Positions 34,866-47,111 of a DNA stretch of 64,000 bases are shown one piece after another. The notes beneath the pieces are model-generated. The model ran no database searches. It saw only the letters and a program-made list of their open reading frames with translations, and was not told the DNA's origin. This DNA is from Candidula unifasciata. Taxonomy: Eukaryota; Mollusca; Gastropoda; Stylommatophora; Geomitridae. The position numbers and the translations under genes are program-made. The first letter of the stretch is position 1. The number at the start of each line of letters is the position of its first letter. The stretch covers positions 795,772 to 859,771 of the forward strand of contig CAJHNH020000724.1 in assembly GCA_905116865.2 (NCBI GenBank), written 5' to 3'.

Positions 34866-35070
34866 GCCTGGCTCACTAGCTCAGTTGGTTAACCTGACTC
34901 TGCGGTGACCAGGTGACGAACTCCTTGTGGTCCGGGTTCACCACCGGTGGTAGGCAGAAAAGCCACATTTCTCCCAGACTCACGGTATCTATCATGAAAT
35001 CAAAGCCGAGGGTTTCGATATCCATAGTACTGAGCCAAAAGGTTTACAACTCATGGTTTCTGGATTTTAA
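34866..35070 (+). mobile_element. SINE-B copy
   Basis: tagctcagttggttaacctg head, gggttcaccacc B box, ggtaggcagaaaagccacat body, tail of A-rich sequence at 35065. Confidence 0.85.
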
Positions 35071-35094
35071 AAAAAAACAAAAATTCTAAAAACT

Positions 35095-35400
35095 TATGTC
35101 TCGTGTACTGTTGGTCAGTTCTGACACAGATTATCCTCCAGGCCATGATGTCAGAATGTTTAGTATCTTCTTTCTCAGTCTCCCTCTGTCTCGTTTCTCC
35201 TACACCTTCACAATGTACTCCAGTTTTCTCCTTCTCATCACATGACCGAACAATGTACACGGTTCTCCTCAGATGTGAGTAGTCAGCTCTCTTCGTGAGT
35301 CTGTTTCAGGACATCTTCTTTCTCTTTTTGGTGTGTTTAGTGTGTTCTCGTCATTCGTCTCTAAAACCCCATCCTCGCACGCTTTCAAATAATTGTCAGT
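35095..35400 (-). mobile_element. LINE remnant, reverse transcriptase tail
   Basis: The minus strand reads LFGHVMRRRKLEYIVKV, stop, EKRDRGRLRKKILNILTSW, the usual FGHVMRR...RGR tail. Confidence 0.65.
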
Positions 35401-36061
35401 GATTCACATCGCTCGTCTACTGGTATGGAATTACCCCCCCCCCCTCCCTTTTCCCCCTACCCCAATTATACTGAAAGTCAAACCAGTAGGATTCTACTCC
35501 GGCCAACACAGTGTTGTCATTTCATCGAAGAAACCATAAGTTTCCTTTCGATTTTTATAATCCTCATAAATATGGTGACCATAAGTCACATTCTCTTGAG
35601 GACAGTATCGTTTTTTGGGACCTCCCCAACGTTACTCATCGTCAGTTGGGACAAATGACTCTTTTTAAGTATAGACCCGACAGTATATGCCTGCCTAAAA
35701 ACGATACTGTCCCGGCGATATTGTCATCACCCTACTCAAACTTTTACGAAATTTTTACAAGTATTTCACTTGTTTTGGTTCCTCTCTTGCGGTCTTTCCT
35801 TTGACTTTCTTGGAAGAATTTAGAATGAACAACCGAAAACAACTGCAGTATATCCTTGAATGAACACATCGTCCCACCCGAATGACACATTGTAAAACAA
35901 GGGTCAATGCGCCAATGCGCACGTCCTGGTCTCGCTTTCGTATTGAGTCACTGCACCTACCTTTTCCCGCGTCAATGAAATCTCAAATAGCGTTTAATAA
36001 ATTGGGTAACAAAATACGTTTTGATTGATTTAATTCTGCTTATTCTCCATGTTCCCCAACT
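35401..36061. other. No gene recognised
   Basis: Unassigned; the 97-codon frame at 35511-35804 shows no family features. Confidence 0.5.
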
Positions 36062-36312
<251 letters not shown>

Positions 36313-37102
36313 TTTATAAGTTTTGTTATGTACTCCGTGTTTCCTGTGAGGTTGGTGACAATATATAAGGAAAGCCAATGTGTTAAACTTTATTGACTAG
36401 TATACCCGTCACCTTCTTCTTCTCTTCTTCTTCTTCTTCTTCTTCTTTCTTCTGCCCTCTATCTCCCACCGAAGCATACTCCTAAACCAGCTCATGCATG
36501 TCAGGTCACCCTAACCTGAACAGTCACACACAGCTCACCCCACGTCCTCCCCATTTTTTTTTAAATCTCACCCACTAGCTCTCTTCTCCTGGTTTTATTA
36601 TTGTTTTATTTATTATTTTTTCTGGCCTCTATTTGTGTGTCTGCTGCGGGTATTCCCGTCAATCAATAGTTACATACTCTCATACCTGCCGCAACTGCAT
36701 TCACCGTGCAAAACCTTGATGCTAAGTCACACGTCACTACAACAGCTCTATAAATAAACACTGATGTCATCATGGCACGGTATTGAATCGTTCCGACCAC
36801 TGCAGAGAATGTCTAGAACTTTCGCTCCGTTTCATCATCCTCGGCAGATTCTGGTGATTAAAAATAGCACAAGGTCACTGTGGCTGTCAGGTCCTGGGTG
36901 GAATGTCTGTGTTCTTTTACTGTTTGAAAAAATACCGTAGAGTGAAGAAAAAAAAATATAAGGGTCGGCGGGGTGTCAGCGTATTGTGCAAATAAAACCA
37001 GGCGACTCGGTTTGTTAAGCTCGCCAACTTTAACTCCCTTTTTCCGCACCTTCTCTACTTTCTCTCTTTTCCCCTCGTCATGTCCACACAGATTTATAGG
37101 GA
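36313..37102. other. No gene recognised
   Basis: A short TTC array at 36415-36450; the rest is unassigned. Confidence 0.5.
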
Positions 37103-37500
37103 CTGCGTGGTCTGGAGGCATGGCGTACGTCTCGAGTGCAGGAGGTCCCAAGTTCAAGCCCCCGGTGAAGGCTCTGATTTTTTCATGTTGACTTCTAGTA
37201 ATTTCCCCCGTTCTCTGGGTAGTTAGATCGGACGCCCGTGTGTATTATTGCGTACGTTTTAAAAAATCCCTAAATTCCTTGGCATTTCGAAATCGAAAAA
37301 GAGTAGCTTAACGGCGTCGCCCAGGCAAAAATTTGGAGTTAAAAATCTAGCCAAAGTATTTAAGGATCCTCGCCGGTGCTTTAGAATTCGTAGGATTGTT
37401 AGGATTGAGGTTTCAGTCAGAAGTAAAACGGAGCACTTATGGGTTACTACTCTTGTTCCACAATGTTGATCCCTTGTCTAAACCATTGAGTTTTGGCACT
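37103..37500 (+). mobile_element. SINE-C copy, diverged
   Basis: ctgcgtggtctggaggcatg head, gatcggacgcccgtgtgtat and aggatcctcgccggtgcttt in the same order as at 32491. Confidence 0.75.
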
Positions 37501-38074
37501 GCCAGCTCCAAATTTAAAAGGCCGTACAGCTCGAACGGGAATTCCCGTTCTTGTGCAAGAATTGAGTCCCTCTGCGTTTACAGTTTGTATCGAGGAGATG
37601 TATACGCAAATTAAACTACAGTTTCATTAATTTTCGACATATTTTTTAGAATAATTAGAGAAGGGCGTGAGTTTTGGTTTACAATTGACGTCACTGCACA
37701 CTGGGAATTCCCACACGTACTCGATCCTATCACGTCCGACTTTCGCTTTTGATATATAGAGTTGGACATGATCCTGTTTAATAGAGAGATAAACAGACAT
37801 AAAGACTGACGGAGAGACGTCTAGAAGAATCGATGCATTCATGGATGGATGGAACGAACTAGTGAACTTTAATATCCTAGGGTCACAAATTGGTAACGCA
37901 TGCCCGTAATGCACGATATTATTATGTTAATTGTTGCACGTAAACAAGGTTTATGACTGTTATTCCCCCCCCCCCCACCCCCTACTATTCCCCATCAAAT
38001 TTCAGGAAAAGTTTTCCATGTGTCAGCGCCCCTGACCCGAAGGACGAGTGGAGGAGAGGCTGTGGTTGCACACT

Positions 38075-38152
38075 GGTTGTAGGGGCGGATTCGAACCAAT
38101 ATCCTCTAGACGCAGGCATCGAGCCGTTTAGCCATCAACCATCCCAGCTGGA
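38075..38152 (-). mobile_element. tRNA-like SINE head
   Basis: The minus strand reads gatggctaaacggctcgatg and attggttcgaatccgcc, boxes A and B; body not assigned. Confidence 0.45.
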
Positions 38153-38339
38153 TTGTACACAAAAGGTGGATGTGTCAGGCTGATGTGGCCGTATGCGATT
38201 TCATCACTGTAGAGTATTTTTGTGCAGCACACCGGCTGACGTGGCCAAATATCCCTTTATCACAACAGCTGACGCAAGATGTGATATATCACCATACATA
38301 TATACGTGGCACCATACGCCCGTGTCATCGAGTCGCCTT

Positions 38340-38470
38340 GTTGTTTTCACGACCTTGGCTGCCGGGTCGACCCAGCCTAAAATGAGCACAGGTAAAGTTC
38401 TGGGAAGAAAAGGCGTTCGGCGTATTGTTGAATACCTCACCCAAAAAGTCCCCGTTGGCCTATATGAGCC
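38340..38470 (+). mobile_element. SINE-A body fragment
   Basis: Matches the 60960 copy: gggtcgacccagcctaaaat, then the gaataccTcaccca/ccccgttggcctatat phrase. Confidence 0.5.
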
Positions 38471-38655
38471 GGGCATCATCTGTCTGATATGTTACTAGCA
38501 TCAACATGCTGTTTTACTTATTTTTTAAAAATCTTTTTTTTAATTTTTACAGATTGATTATTGATGTTGTGAACATCACGTCGCCGACATTGATTCTCAG
38601 AACACTAACTTCTGCTTCTTTTTGTTCTTTTTTTTTTTTCTCCCCCTTCTAATTC

Positions 38656-39057
38656 TGTTTTTTTTTCTTCTTCTTCTTCTTCTTCTTCTTCTTCTTCTTC
38701 TTCTTCTTCTTCTTCTTCTTCTTCTTCTTCTTCTTCTTCTTCTTCTTCTTCTTCTTCTTCTTCTTCTTTGTGTTCACCAGCTGTAAATTCCGGGGGAAAG
38801 TTTTGGTTATTCGTCGACCACTGGTCTTGAGTTTTGTTCCAGAATCTAAGTATTGGGTGCACATCCGTTTCACACATCCGACTTTTTTGTATGCAGACTC
38901 TTGGTTTCTTTTCCGTCAGGCAAGTGTACTCCGACTTCGAATGCTTCCCCTACTTAGTATACTCCTACGACATGCCTATTTGGGGAGGTACTGTATCCAT
39001 TCTTATTTTTTCCCCAAACTGGGGTCCCGGAACCCACACGGGGACCTTGGGGTTTAA
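38656..39057 (+). mobile_element. Rep-F copy with long triplet tail
   Basis: (TTC)n at 38666-38768, read as (GAA)n on the element's own strand, runs directly into gtgttcaccagctgtaaatt, then tgcacatccgtttcacacat, tactccgacttcgaatgctt and gggtcccggaacccacacgg. Confidence 0.85.
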
Positions 39058-40139
39058 TAAGTGTAAGTAGCAACTGTACGGCTGCTATCAGATATTAAAT
39101 TTACGCCTGCAGTTTTTCGCCTTTTTTAACTTCAAAACAAATAATGGGGTAGGACAGGTCGTCGCCTTCCCGTGCTAAAAGGGTTAAGAGAGTGACAAAA
39201 TGGCAAAAATGTTTGCTTTTTAATCATTAAAAAATTATAAGCGCGTGAGAGAGCGGGGGGAGGGGAGATAAAAAAGAGTGTGTGTGTGTGTGTGTGTGTG
39301 GGTGGGTTGATGTGTGTGGGTGTGAGGGGAAGCAGTGCATTTTCCGCACCTAACTTTACTAATTTTTTTTTTTTTTTTTAAATGGCCGTGCCTTGCTATG
39401 CCACTAAATACATCCACCGCATTTCCTTTGTCTATCAGGACTAATCAATATCTGTGAAGTTATTTCTCCCGTCACGGTAATCCTTCCGTGACATCCCACA
39501 CTACTCAATAGTGATAATTATACAAAATTACTAGTCGCAACCTCCATGTAATAGCCACGTCCGACGTGGTGATAGCGATCGTTCTAAATATAGCAATGGA
39601 AAGTCCTGACCGTGTCCCTGGGAATTCAAGCCTAAGTTTAGAATCTGACGAAAGCGTGCTGTATGATTCGATCTGATGGAAGGACTTGAGCCAATGAGAA
39701 TGAGGGGATTGTTTTAACTGTTTGTCAATATTACGTTATCAAAGAGGAAGAGCAAGACCATTCTTGTGACAATTTATTGTACGCGGAAGAACAAAGGCGT
39801 GTCAGACACAGCAACTCATGGATCTGTCTTTCTGTTTTCTCTCATGCTGTGGAACTCAAAGATTTTTTTTTCTTTAAAGAAGACATATTGATTCTGTCTT
39901 ATTTTTCATCTTTTCTCTACTCCTGGAATGCTTCGCGGCATCAGGGAAAGGAAGATATCTCTGGAACTAGCCATTCTGTTAGCTTTGTATAAAGTCCATG
40001 TTCTGCTTGGTCGACCTCTGTATCTGTTACTGTTACCGCTGTATCTGTATAACATAGCTCTCTGTGGCGCCATGTATGACATCGTCTGGCGAGTTCTAAA
40101 CTTGTATCTTATTGGAGAGAAAAACAAACGAAAGGGGTG
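39058..40139. other. No gene recognised
   Basis: (GT)n at 39278-39300; the rest is unassigned. A weak Rep-F-like phrase (agcatgtcgttagagg) begins at 40170 before a GAA block at 40306. Confidence 0.5.
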
Positions 40140-40499
40140 GGGGTGGTAACAGACTCACTGTCCCTAAGCAAGCATGTCGTTAGAGGTGAAGATGTCACAG
40201 CTATGCCTTTATTCAGAAAGCAATGCGCCACAAATAATGTGTATAAGGGAAGAACGCAGAACTAGGAGGAGGAGAAAAAGGAGGAAGAGAGGAAGAAGGA
40301 AACAGAAGAAGAAGAAGAAGAAGAAGAACAACAACAACAACAACAACCTGTAAAAGTGGATACAAGCATGAAGGTGCTTTGGAAAAAATGGGGCGGGAAA
40401 AAAAGGGGGGAAGGGGGGGGAGGCTGCGGGGGAGATTAAGTCCGACCTACCTTGGGCCCGTGTTGTTACAAGTTTTCTGCTCCACAGTTATTTTTTCAT

Positions 40500-41165
40500 A
40501 GGGCTAAACATAAAGAAGTAATAAAGACCCTTTTCTAACGCTTAGGCGACGAGATATGGGAGAGTACCCCTATTTTTCAGACCAATGGTTCCCCGTGAAT
40601 AAAAAGACAAATTTAAATACATTTTATACCGACATTGGTTTTCAATGTCAACTTGGACATTTAAAAAAAACCGAAGAAACAAAAACACCTGTAAAAGAGT
40701 TGAGAATGGCTGCGAATAAAACCCGAAAAAGATCGAGTGAGAAACGATTGATTACAAAAAACTATTTGGGAAACCCTCCCCTCGTTAAATTTATTGAAGA
40801 ACAAAGAATAAATGGGGTTTTGGGCCCAATGAGAAAAGGAACCCAAAGATGCCAGATCAAAGCATACAACTAAAAAAACAAAAAACCAAGAGGGGAGGGG
40901 GGAAAACAACCCAAGAAAATGGAAATTTAAGGAGTCCCCTGCAACTTGAGACTTCTAACATCAGGGCAATAAGAAAAGGAATTGGAGCGGGCCCCGGCTC
41001 GGTTGCCGGGCATCTGATAGACTGGACGCCTAGCGGGACAACAATTTTTACCAAAAAAAAGAAAAAGAATCGGCATAAAGGGGGGTAATGTTTGGCCGCA
41101 TTACGCCGGCCGTCTTTATTTCCCCCAGGACAGCCTCCTGGTACCCAATTTTAGGCTGGGTCGCC
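40500..41165 (-). mobile_element. SINE-A copy split by a LINE fragment
   Basis: Tail half at 40500-40585 (aagacccttttctaacgctt) and body half at 41090-41165 (gccggccgtctttatttccc), separated by the LINE remnant. It sits in a stretch with inflated homopolymers. Confidence 0.55.
40570..41060 (+). mobile_element. LINE remnant nested in a SINE-A copy
   Basis: A frame reads PLVKFIEEQRINGVLGPMRK then GTQRCQIKAYN; family members have WFGHLMRM where NGVLGPMRK stands. The SINE-A halves on either side (40500-40585 and 41090-41165) show the fragment was inserted into it. Apparent extra bases in homopolymers complicate the reading. Confidence 0.55.
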
Positions 41166-41369
41166 TGAAACCCCCCCATTCATGAGAATACCCCGCAGCC
41201 CGCAGTGGGTTTCCAAAGGCCCAACTCGGACGGGCGTCCTGGGCTTAAAATCCCAAGTGGGATATCCCTAAGTCGCATTTTGTTCAGGAAAAAGGTGTAT
41301 ATGGCATAGGACGCCCAAAAATAGGGCTGTAAAACCCTAGTCATTGGGTTTTGGGACCCCCTTGTGCGT

Positions 41370-41644
41370 CGGGGGGGGGGGGGGGGGGGGAAAAAGGGCC
41401 CACTACCCCTTAAAAATTAAAGGGAAAGGGTGCGAAATTTTAGGGACAAATTTTTCCTTTAAAGAGAGTGTTTTCCCTTTCCCGAGAGTTTAGGGAAACC
41501 AAAAAGTCCCGCAGACAAAAAAAGCCGGATCGTAAAAAAAAGGCGAATTTAAAACTAAATTTTGGAAAAAAAGACCCCTCAAAATCCAAAAAGTGGAAAA
41601 ACAACCCGAACCTTCGCCGGGGGTTTTTCAGCCGGTTAAAAAGC
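41370..41644 (-). mobile_element. Rep-F copy at the left edge of the purine tract
   Basis: Recognisable order ggccc...actacccc, gtggaaaaacaacccgaacc, ttcgccgggggtttttcagc, cggttaaaaagc. Compared with other copies it has many extra A, G and C in runs. Its triplet tail is the purine tract. Confidence 0.6.
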
Positions 41645-43852
41645 AAAGAAGGAAAAAAAGAAGAAGAGGAAAAGAGAAAAGAAGAAGAAGAAGAAGAAGA
41701 AGAAGAAGAAGAAAAGAAGAAGAAGACAGAGGGCGGGAAAAAAAAGAAAAAGAAGAAAAGAAGAAGAAGAAGAACGAAGAAAAAGAAAAAAAGAAAAAGA
41801 AAAAAAGAAAAAAGAAAAAAAAAAGCCAAAAAAGGGAAGGGAAAAAGGGAAAAAGAAAAAGAAAGAAAAAAGAAGAAGGAAAAAGAAAAGAAGAAGAAAA
41901 GAAGAAGAAAAAGAAAAAAAGAAGAAGAAAAAGAAGAAAAAAGAAAAGAAGGAAAAAGAAGAAGAAGAAAGGGAAGAAGAAGAAGAAAGCAAAAAAAAAA
42001 AAAGAAAAAGAAAAAGAAAAGGGGGAAAAAGAAAAAAGAAAGCAAATTAAAAAAAAAAAAGAACGGGGGGGGGGAAAAGAAGAGGAAGGGAAAAAGAAAA
42101 AAAGAAAAAAAGAAGAAAAGAAAAAGGGGGGAAAAAAAGAAGAGAAGAAGAAAAGAAGAAAAGAAAGAAAAAGAAGAAAAAGAAAGAAAGGAAAAAAAGA
42201 AAAGGAAAGGGGGAAGGGGGAAGGGGGAAGGGGGAAAAAGGAAAAAAGAAAAAGAAAAAAAGAAGAAGAAAAGAAGAAAAAGAAGAAAAAAGAAGAAAAA
42301 TAAAAAAAAAGAAGAAAAAGAAAAGAAGAAGAAGAAAGGAAGAAGAAGGAAAGAAAAAAGAAGAAGAAGAAGAAGGGAAAAAGGAAAAAGGAAAAGGAAA
42401 AAGGAAAAAAGGAAAAAGGGGGAAAAAGGGAAAAAAAGAAAGGAAAAAAGGGAAAAAGAAGAAGAAAAGAAGAAGAAGAAGAAGAAGAAGGGGAAAAAGA
42501 AGAAAAAAGAAAGAAGAAAAAAGGGAAAAAGAAAAGGAAGGGAAAAAGAAAAGAAGAAGAAGAAAAAAGAAGAAGAAAGAAAAAAAGGCAAGGAAAAAAA
42601 AGAAGAAAAGGGAAGAAGAAAAAGAAGAAAAGAAAAAGAAAAAAGAAGAAAAAGAAAGAAGAAGAAGGGGGAAAAAAAAAGAAAAAAAAGAAGAAAGGGA
42701 AAAAAAGGAAAAAAGAAGAAGGAAAAAAGGAAGAAGACGGGGGAAAAAAAAAGAAAAAGAAGAAAAAAGAAGAAGGGGGAGGGGGAAAAGGGGGAAGGGG
42801 GAAAGAAGAAGAAGAAGAAGAAGAAGAAAAGAAAAAGAATAAAAAAAACAAAAAAAAAAGAAAAGAAAGAAGAAGAAGAAGAAAAAGAAGAAGAAGAAAA
42901 AGAAGAAAAGAAAAAAAAGAAGGAAGAAAAGAAGAATAAGAAAAAAAAGAAGAAGAAGAAGAAAGAAAAAAAAAAGAAGAATAAGGGAAAAAGAAAAAGA
43001 AAAAAAGAAGAAAAAAGAATTTTAAAAAGGAAAAAGAAAGGAAAAAAGGAAAAAGAAAAAGAAAAAGGAAGAAAAAAGGGAAAAAAGAAGAAAAAAGAAA
43101 AAGGAAAGAAAAAGGGAAAAAGAAAAAAGGAAAAAGAAAAAAAAGAAGAAAAGGAAAAAGGAAAAGAAAAGAAAAGGAAAAAGGAAAAAAAGAAGAAGAA
43201 GAAGGAAAAAAGAAAAAAAGAAGGGAAAAAGAAGAAGGCGAAGAAGAAGAAGAAGGAAAAAGAAAAAAGAAGAAGAAGAAGAAAAAGGGAAAAAGAAGAA
43301 AGAAAAAAGGAAGAAAAAGAAAAAAGAAGAAGAAAAGGAAAAAAAGAAAAAAGAAGAAGGAAAAAGAAAGAAGAAAAAAAAGGAAAAAAGAAAAGAAGGA
43401 AAAGAGAAGAAGAAAAAAAGAAGAAAAGAAGAAGACAAGAAAAGAAGAAGAAAAAAAAAGAAAAGAAAAAGAAGAAAAAGAAAAGAAAAAGAAGGAAAAA
43501 AGAAGAAGAAAAAGGAAGAAGAAGAAAAAGAAGGGGAAAAAGAAGAAGAAGAAAAAAGAAAAGAAAAAGAAAAAGAAAAAGAAGAAAAAAAAAGAAGAAG
43601 AAGAAGAAAAAGAAAAGAAGAAGAGAAAAAGGAAAAAGAAGAAGAAGAAGAAGAAAAAGAAGAAAAAGAAAAAAAAGAAAAAAGGGAAAAAAGAAAAAGA
43701 AGAAGAAGAAAAAGAAAGGGAAAAAGAAAAAGGAAAGGGGGAAAAAAAAGAAGAAAAAGAAAAGAAAAAGAAAAAAGAAAGAAGAAGGGAAAAAGAAAAG
43801 AAGAAGAAAAAGGAAAAAGAAGAAGAAGAAAGAAAAAAGAAGAAAAGAGAGA
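41645..43852. repeat. 2.2-kb purine-only tract derived from GAA repeats
   Basis: Almost only A and G on the plus strand, built of GAA, GAAA and GGGGAA blocks, with scattered single C or T. ORFs of over 800 codons on both strands are artefacts, because every stop codon contains T and, on the complement, A. Likely a mutated, expanded (GAA)n tail. G-run clusters occur at 42208-42235. Confidence 0.9.
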
Positions 43853-43987
43853 CAAGAAACTATCAGTCTGTTTTCCTTAAGAAAAAAGATCTGTAAAACG
43901 TGTGTACGCCCAACATCGGAAAGGAGAAAAGTCCACAAGTAGAGAAAAACCGCAACTTTCTGCCTTAGTTTACAGCTAGTAAACACT
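43853..43987 (-). mobile_element. Second Rep-F copy, at the right edge of the purine tract
   Basis: gacaagaaactatcagtctg, aaaacgtgtgtacgcccaac, agtagagaaaaaccgcaact, agtttacagctagtaaacac: the 3' half of Rep-F, followed by its own tail (TAA)n at 43988-44056. Confidence 0.75.
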
Positions 43988-44011
43988 AATAATAATAATA
44001 ATAATAATAAT

Positions 44012-44056
<45 letters not shown>
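43988..44056. repeat. (TAA)n microsatellite
   Basis: About 22 units, tail of the adjacent Rep-F copy. Confidence 0.93.
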
Positions 44057-44057
<1 letters not shown>

Positions 44058-44094
44058 CAAGGCCATTTTTTAAAAGAAGAAGTCCCGATACGTT

Positions 44095-44165
44095 CGGATT
44101 GGAACCCACGACGTTCGGATCCGCAAGCGAGATCTAACCGCTACACCACTCTAGTCGTCCAGATC
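44095..44165 (-). mobile_element. SINE-A head fragment
   Basis: The minus strand shows ggtgtagcggttagatctcg and cgtgggttccaatcc, the A and B box regions. It lies just beyond a (TAA)n array. Confidence 0.6.
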
Positions 44166-44483
44166 CCCAGGGCTCGGCGTTCATGGGTCGATCGGCATTG
44201 AAATGCTTACTGGCACTTTTGAATATATACAACCTTGAGCTCCTAAAATTAACTGTGCCAATAAAAGACTCCTATATACGTGGACGGTATCATATTTCGA
44301 CTGGCACATAACATAAACAAACCCACCGCGCACCGACTCCAAAACAAAAACAAACGAATAAAACCGAGTTTTCAAATGATCGACATCTGCTGACCCAGCC
44401 AAGGCCAGGAATAGATTGTGACCTGTTTGTCTGTCCCCGTCGACATCCATGACCCTGACCTTCTTGCCCTTAACCCAACATAC

Positions 44484-44735
44484 GCACACACACACACACA
44501 AACACGCACCCCTCCCACACGCACACATACACACACACACACGCGTGCACGCACGCACACTCAAACGCGCGCGCGCACACCCACACCACACCCTACATAC
44601 ACTCTCACACACACTCACGCTCTCTCGCACATACGCTCTCTCACATAATACACCCGCACAAAACACACACATACAATCACGCATGCGCCCGTGCGCGCAC
44701 ACTCGCACACACATTCACAAACAAACACTCTCACT
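44484..44735. repeat. CA/CG-rich low-complexity tract
   Basis: CACA with CGCG and CTCT interruptions; opposing ORFs here are artefacts. Confidence 0.93.
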
Positions 44736-45109
44736 CACCACAGTTGTGTTGGACAGGACAACATGTCACGCCGTATCCTAGGACCTACCCTAACACTCTT
44801 TGGCTCGTTTGTTTTGGTTATTTTCCCCCCTTCCCCGCCCTATTTTCCCCAGCCTCACCGCTTCTCCCAGCACCATCAACCAACATTGGCGTCCTCACGT
44901 GACAGAATGGACGCTAAATGCCTTCTCACCCGACCTTCCCTGCTTGACCCGGGATTGACCCTTTGCACGGCACGAGGTTTGTCTCCCGCCGCATAATGGC
45001 TGACGGTAACGAGAGAGGGGGAGGGAGGGTTGTTGATAACCGATTTACAATTTCTCTGTGAACTGGTCATGTGGCTAGTGTGGAAACCATCCAGCAATAA
45101 AGAATTGCT

Positions 45110-45236
45110 ACGCTCTCTCTCTCTTTCTTTCTCTCTCTCTCTCTCTCTCTCTTGCGGTAGGAAAGATGTTTGGAAAGAAGGGCCAGTGTAAGACGGGCTT
45201 CTGAGCCCAGTTGGTGACCCTTTGGAATATAGTTTG

Positions 45237-45315
<79 letters not shown>
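45110..45315. repeat. (CT)n and (CTAT)n microsatellites
   Basis: CT array at 45112-45152 and about 19 perfect CTAT units at 45239-45315. Confidence 0.95.
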
Positions 45316-45417
45316 CAAAACGGTAAGTCGACCACAGAAAGCGTCCCACAGTGTATGAGCTCCGTAGCTCTAGCAACTATCCCAATGGATCTCTGTTACA
45401 AATTGCAGAAGCCTATT

Positions 45418-45945
45418 CTTCTTCGCATTCACCGGCTGTAATCTCGGCAGAAAGTTCTGGTTGTTTGTCCACCGCTGGACTTGAGTCTAGTTCAAGAACC
45501 TGAGTGTTGTTATGTGCATATCTGTTTCTCAGATCTATCTTATTTGTATGCAGTCTGTTGGTTCGTTGGCTCTAATGCAGATGCTCCCTGACTTCGAATG
45601 AAGCCCTAAATTAGTTGAATTTTTCGACATACTAAATGAGGAGGATGTTTGCAGAAAGCCTTGTGACACTGGCAAAAACAGCTCTCTGGTGGAACAGCAG
45701 ATGGGAAAAGGAGAAGTGGAAGACCTGAGGAAACTTGGAGAAGGACAACAGAACGGGAAATGTAGGAATGTAAACTGACATGGCATACCATGGGCAGAGC
45801 AGCAGACCGGCAGTTGGGGAGATCACTTGTGAATGCCTGATGTGTCAAGAGGATATAGATAGATTAATGAGAAGGCAGTGTTTGAATTCTTGTTTTCTCA
45901 CACAATAACGCCCTGGAATCCACAAGGGAAAGTCTAAAATTAAAT
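45418..45945 (+). mobile_element. Rep-F copy split by a LINE fragment
   Basis: cttcgcattcaccggctgta, gttctggttgtttgtccacc, cagatgctccctgacttcga to 45615; the LINE piece intrudes; ttcttgttttctcacac and ccctggaatccaca resume near 45888. Confidence 0.65.
45625..45855 (+). mobile_element. LINE 3' end remnant inside a Rep-F copy
   Basis: Reads RSGRPEETWRRTTEREM, stop, then TWHTMGRAADRQLGRSLVNA, a common non-LTR reverse transcriptase end. Rep-F sequence resumes at about 45880. Confidence 0.65.
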
Positions 45946-46017
45946 ATGGAGATAAAACAGTCGACGCTACTCACCTGAGCCACCCATCCCCATATTAGCC
46001 ACAAATGTGACGAGTCA

Positions 46018-46145
46018 CGTGAATGTAAATAAATCAAGTAACAGAACCTGAATGTAAATAAATCAAGTAACAGAACCTGAATGTAAATAAATCAAGTAAC
46101 AGAACCTGAATGTAAATAAATCAAGTAACAGAACGTGAATGTAAA
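46018..46145. repeat. 29-bp tandem repeat, over four copies
   Basis: gaatgtaaataaatcaagta then acagaacct. A related phrase (aatcaagtaacagaa) occurs once at 4320. Confidence 0.9.
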
Positions 46146-46502
46146 GAACTAACAGCGGGTTGAACTAGGTCCAGCTGTTGTAAGGTGCAATAGAATGGAA
46201 GTGAATATAAAAAAGGCGCGTTTTCAATGTTATGGTGACCTTGCATTCAAATGATTTGTTTTTTATTTTAGCACAATTAAAGTACACAAATAAACTACGG
46301 CTGGACTGTTATCTGTTGGATAGATTAAAGAATAACCATAAATTAGCATACTAGAAACCAAAATAGAAAGTCATTAGTAGGTTGATCGTCTGCAACGAGC
46401 ATAGGAATTATCATTCTGTAATTAAGTTCCATTAGCGCTGGAGAAGTTACTTCAAATAAACTAGGCGGATCTCTGGTTTATGTTTATCTATGTTAAATAT
46501 AT

Positions 46503-46575
46503 ACGTGGTGTAGCGGCTAGTCGTTGGCATGTGGATCAGAAGGTCGTGAGTTCAAATCCGAACGGAGCCGGTATT
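46503..46575 (+). mobile_element. SINE-A head fragment
   Basis: ggtgtagcggctagtcgttg, then gtcgtgagttcaaatccg as B box; sequence diverges afterwards into a C-run. Confidence 0.6.
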
Positions 46576-46737
46576 TTTGTTTCAGAAATAACTTTGCCTC
46601 CAAGGTCGAATCCCCCCCCCCCCCCCACCCAAAAAAAAGGTGCCAGTGAGTACCAGATAAAATCATGATCAGTGAAGATGACCCACGTAATGTTGACCAT
46701 ATTTCTCTACGAGTGTCGACTGGACTATAAAATATAG

Positions 46738-47045
46738 GTAAAGGTAAAGGTAAAGGTAAAGTCGGGAGATGTGAACCAGCGTCATTGCACACGGTTATAA
46801 ACCATAAGTGCTCTGCCACCAGTACCGACAGCTGATAAGAATTGTCCGCCTGTGTCGCCGTCCGCACGCAACTCTGTGGCTACAGAGACGTTCTTCCATT
46901 TACCCCAGAGTGTCAACTCTGGTACCCATTTCCTAGAGGCTGGGTGAACCCCGGGAGCCGCCCGGTTTCGAACACCGACTGTGGGCTGCAGCGAGTCGCA
47001 GCTGGATTTAAAAGCGAGCCTCTTATCTGCCCAATACGCCTGTGG
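46738..47045 (-). mobile_element. SINE-E, uninterrupted copy
   Basis: Reference copy. Minus-strand head gataagaggctcgcttttaa, B box cggtgttcgaaaccg. Its 3' end reads as (TTTACC)n, seen on plus as repeated aggtaa units at 46738-46760. Confidence 0.85.
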
Positions 47046-47111
47046 GCTTGGAAAAGGGTCCCTAATTTTGTGTTATGTTATGTATGGCGGTAGCGCCATG
47101 GTTGCCTATAT

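Larger units (their letters stand above)
40380..41640. other. Block with inflated homopolymers
   Basis: Frequent runs of G, C and A, and repeat copies that look stretched relative to copies elsewhere. Probably poorly polished sequence; coordinates and frames here are unreliable. Confidence 0.5.

Noticed and set aside
40556..40873. 105-codon ORF as a possible host gene
   Set aside because: Its C-terminal half matches a LINE reverse transcriptase tail.
41440..44109. ORFs of 824 and 889 codons on opposite strands
   Set aside because: They arise because the purine strand has almost no T and the pyrimidine strand almost no A, so no stop codon can form. Composition is Lys/Glu/Arg or Phe/Leu/Ser only.
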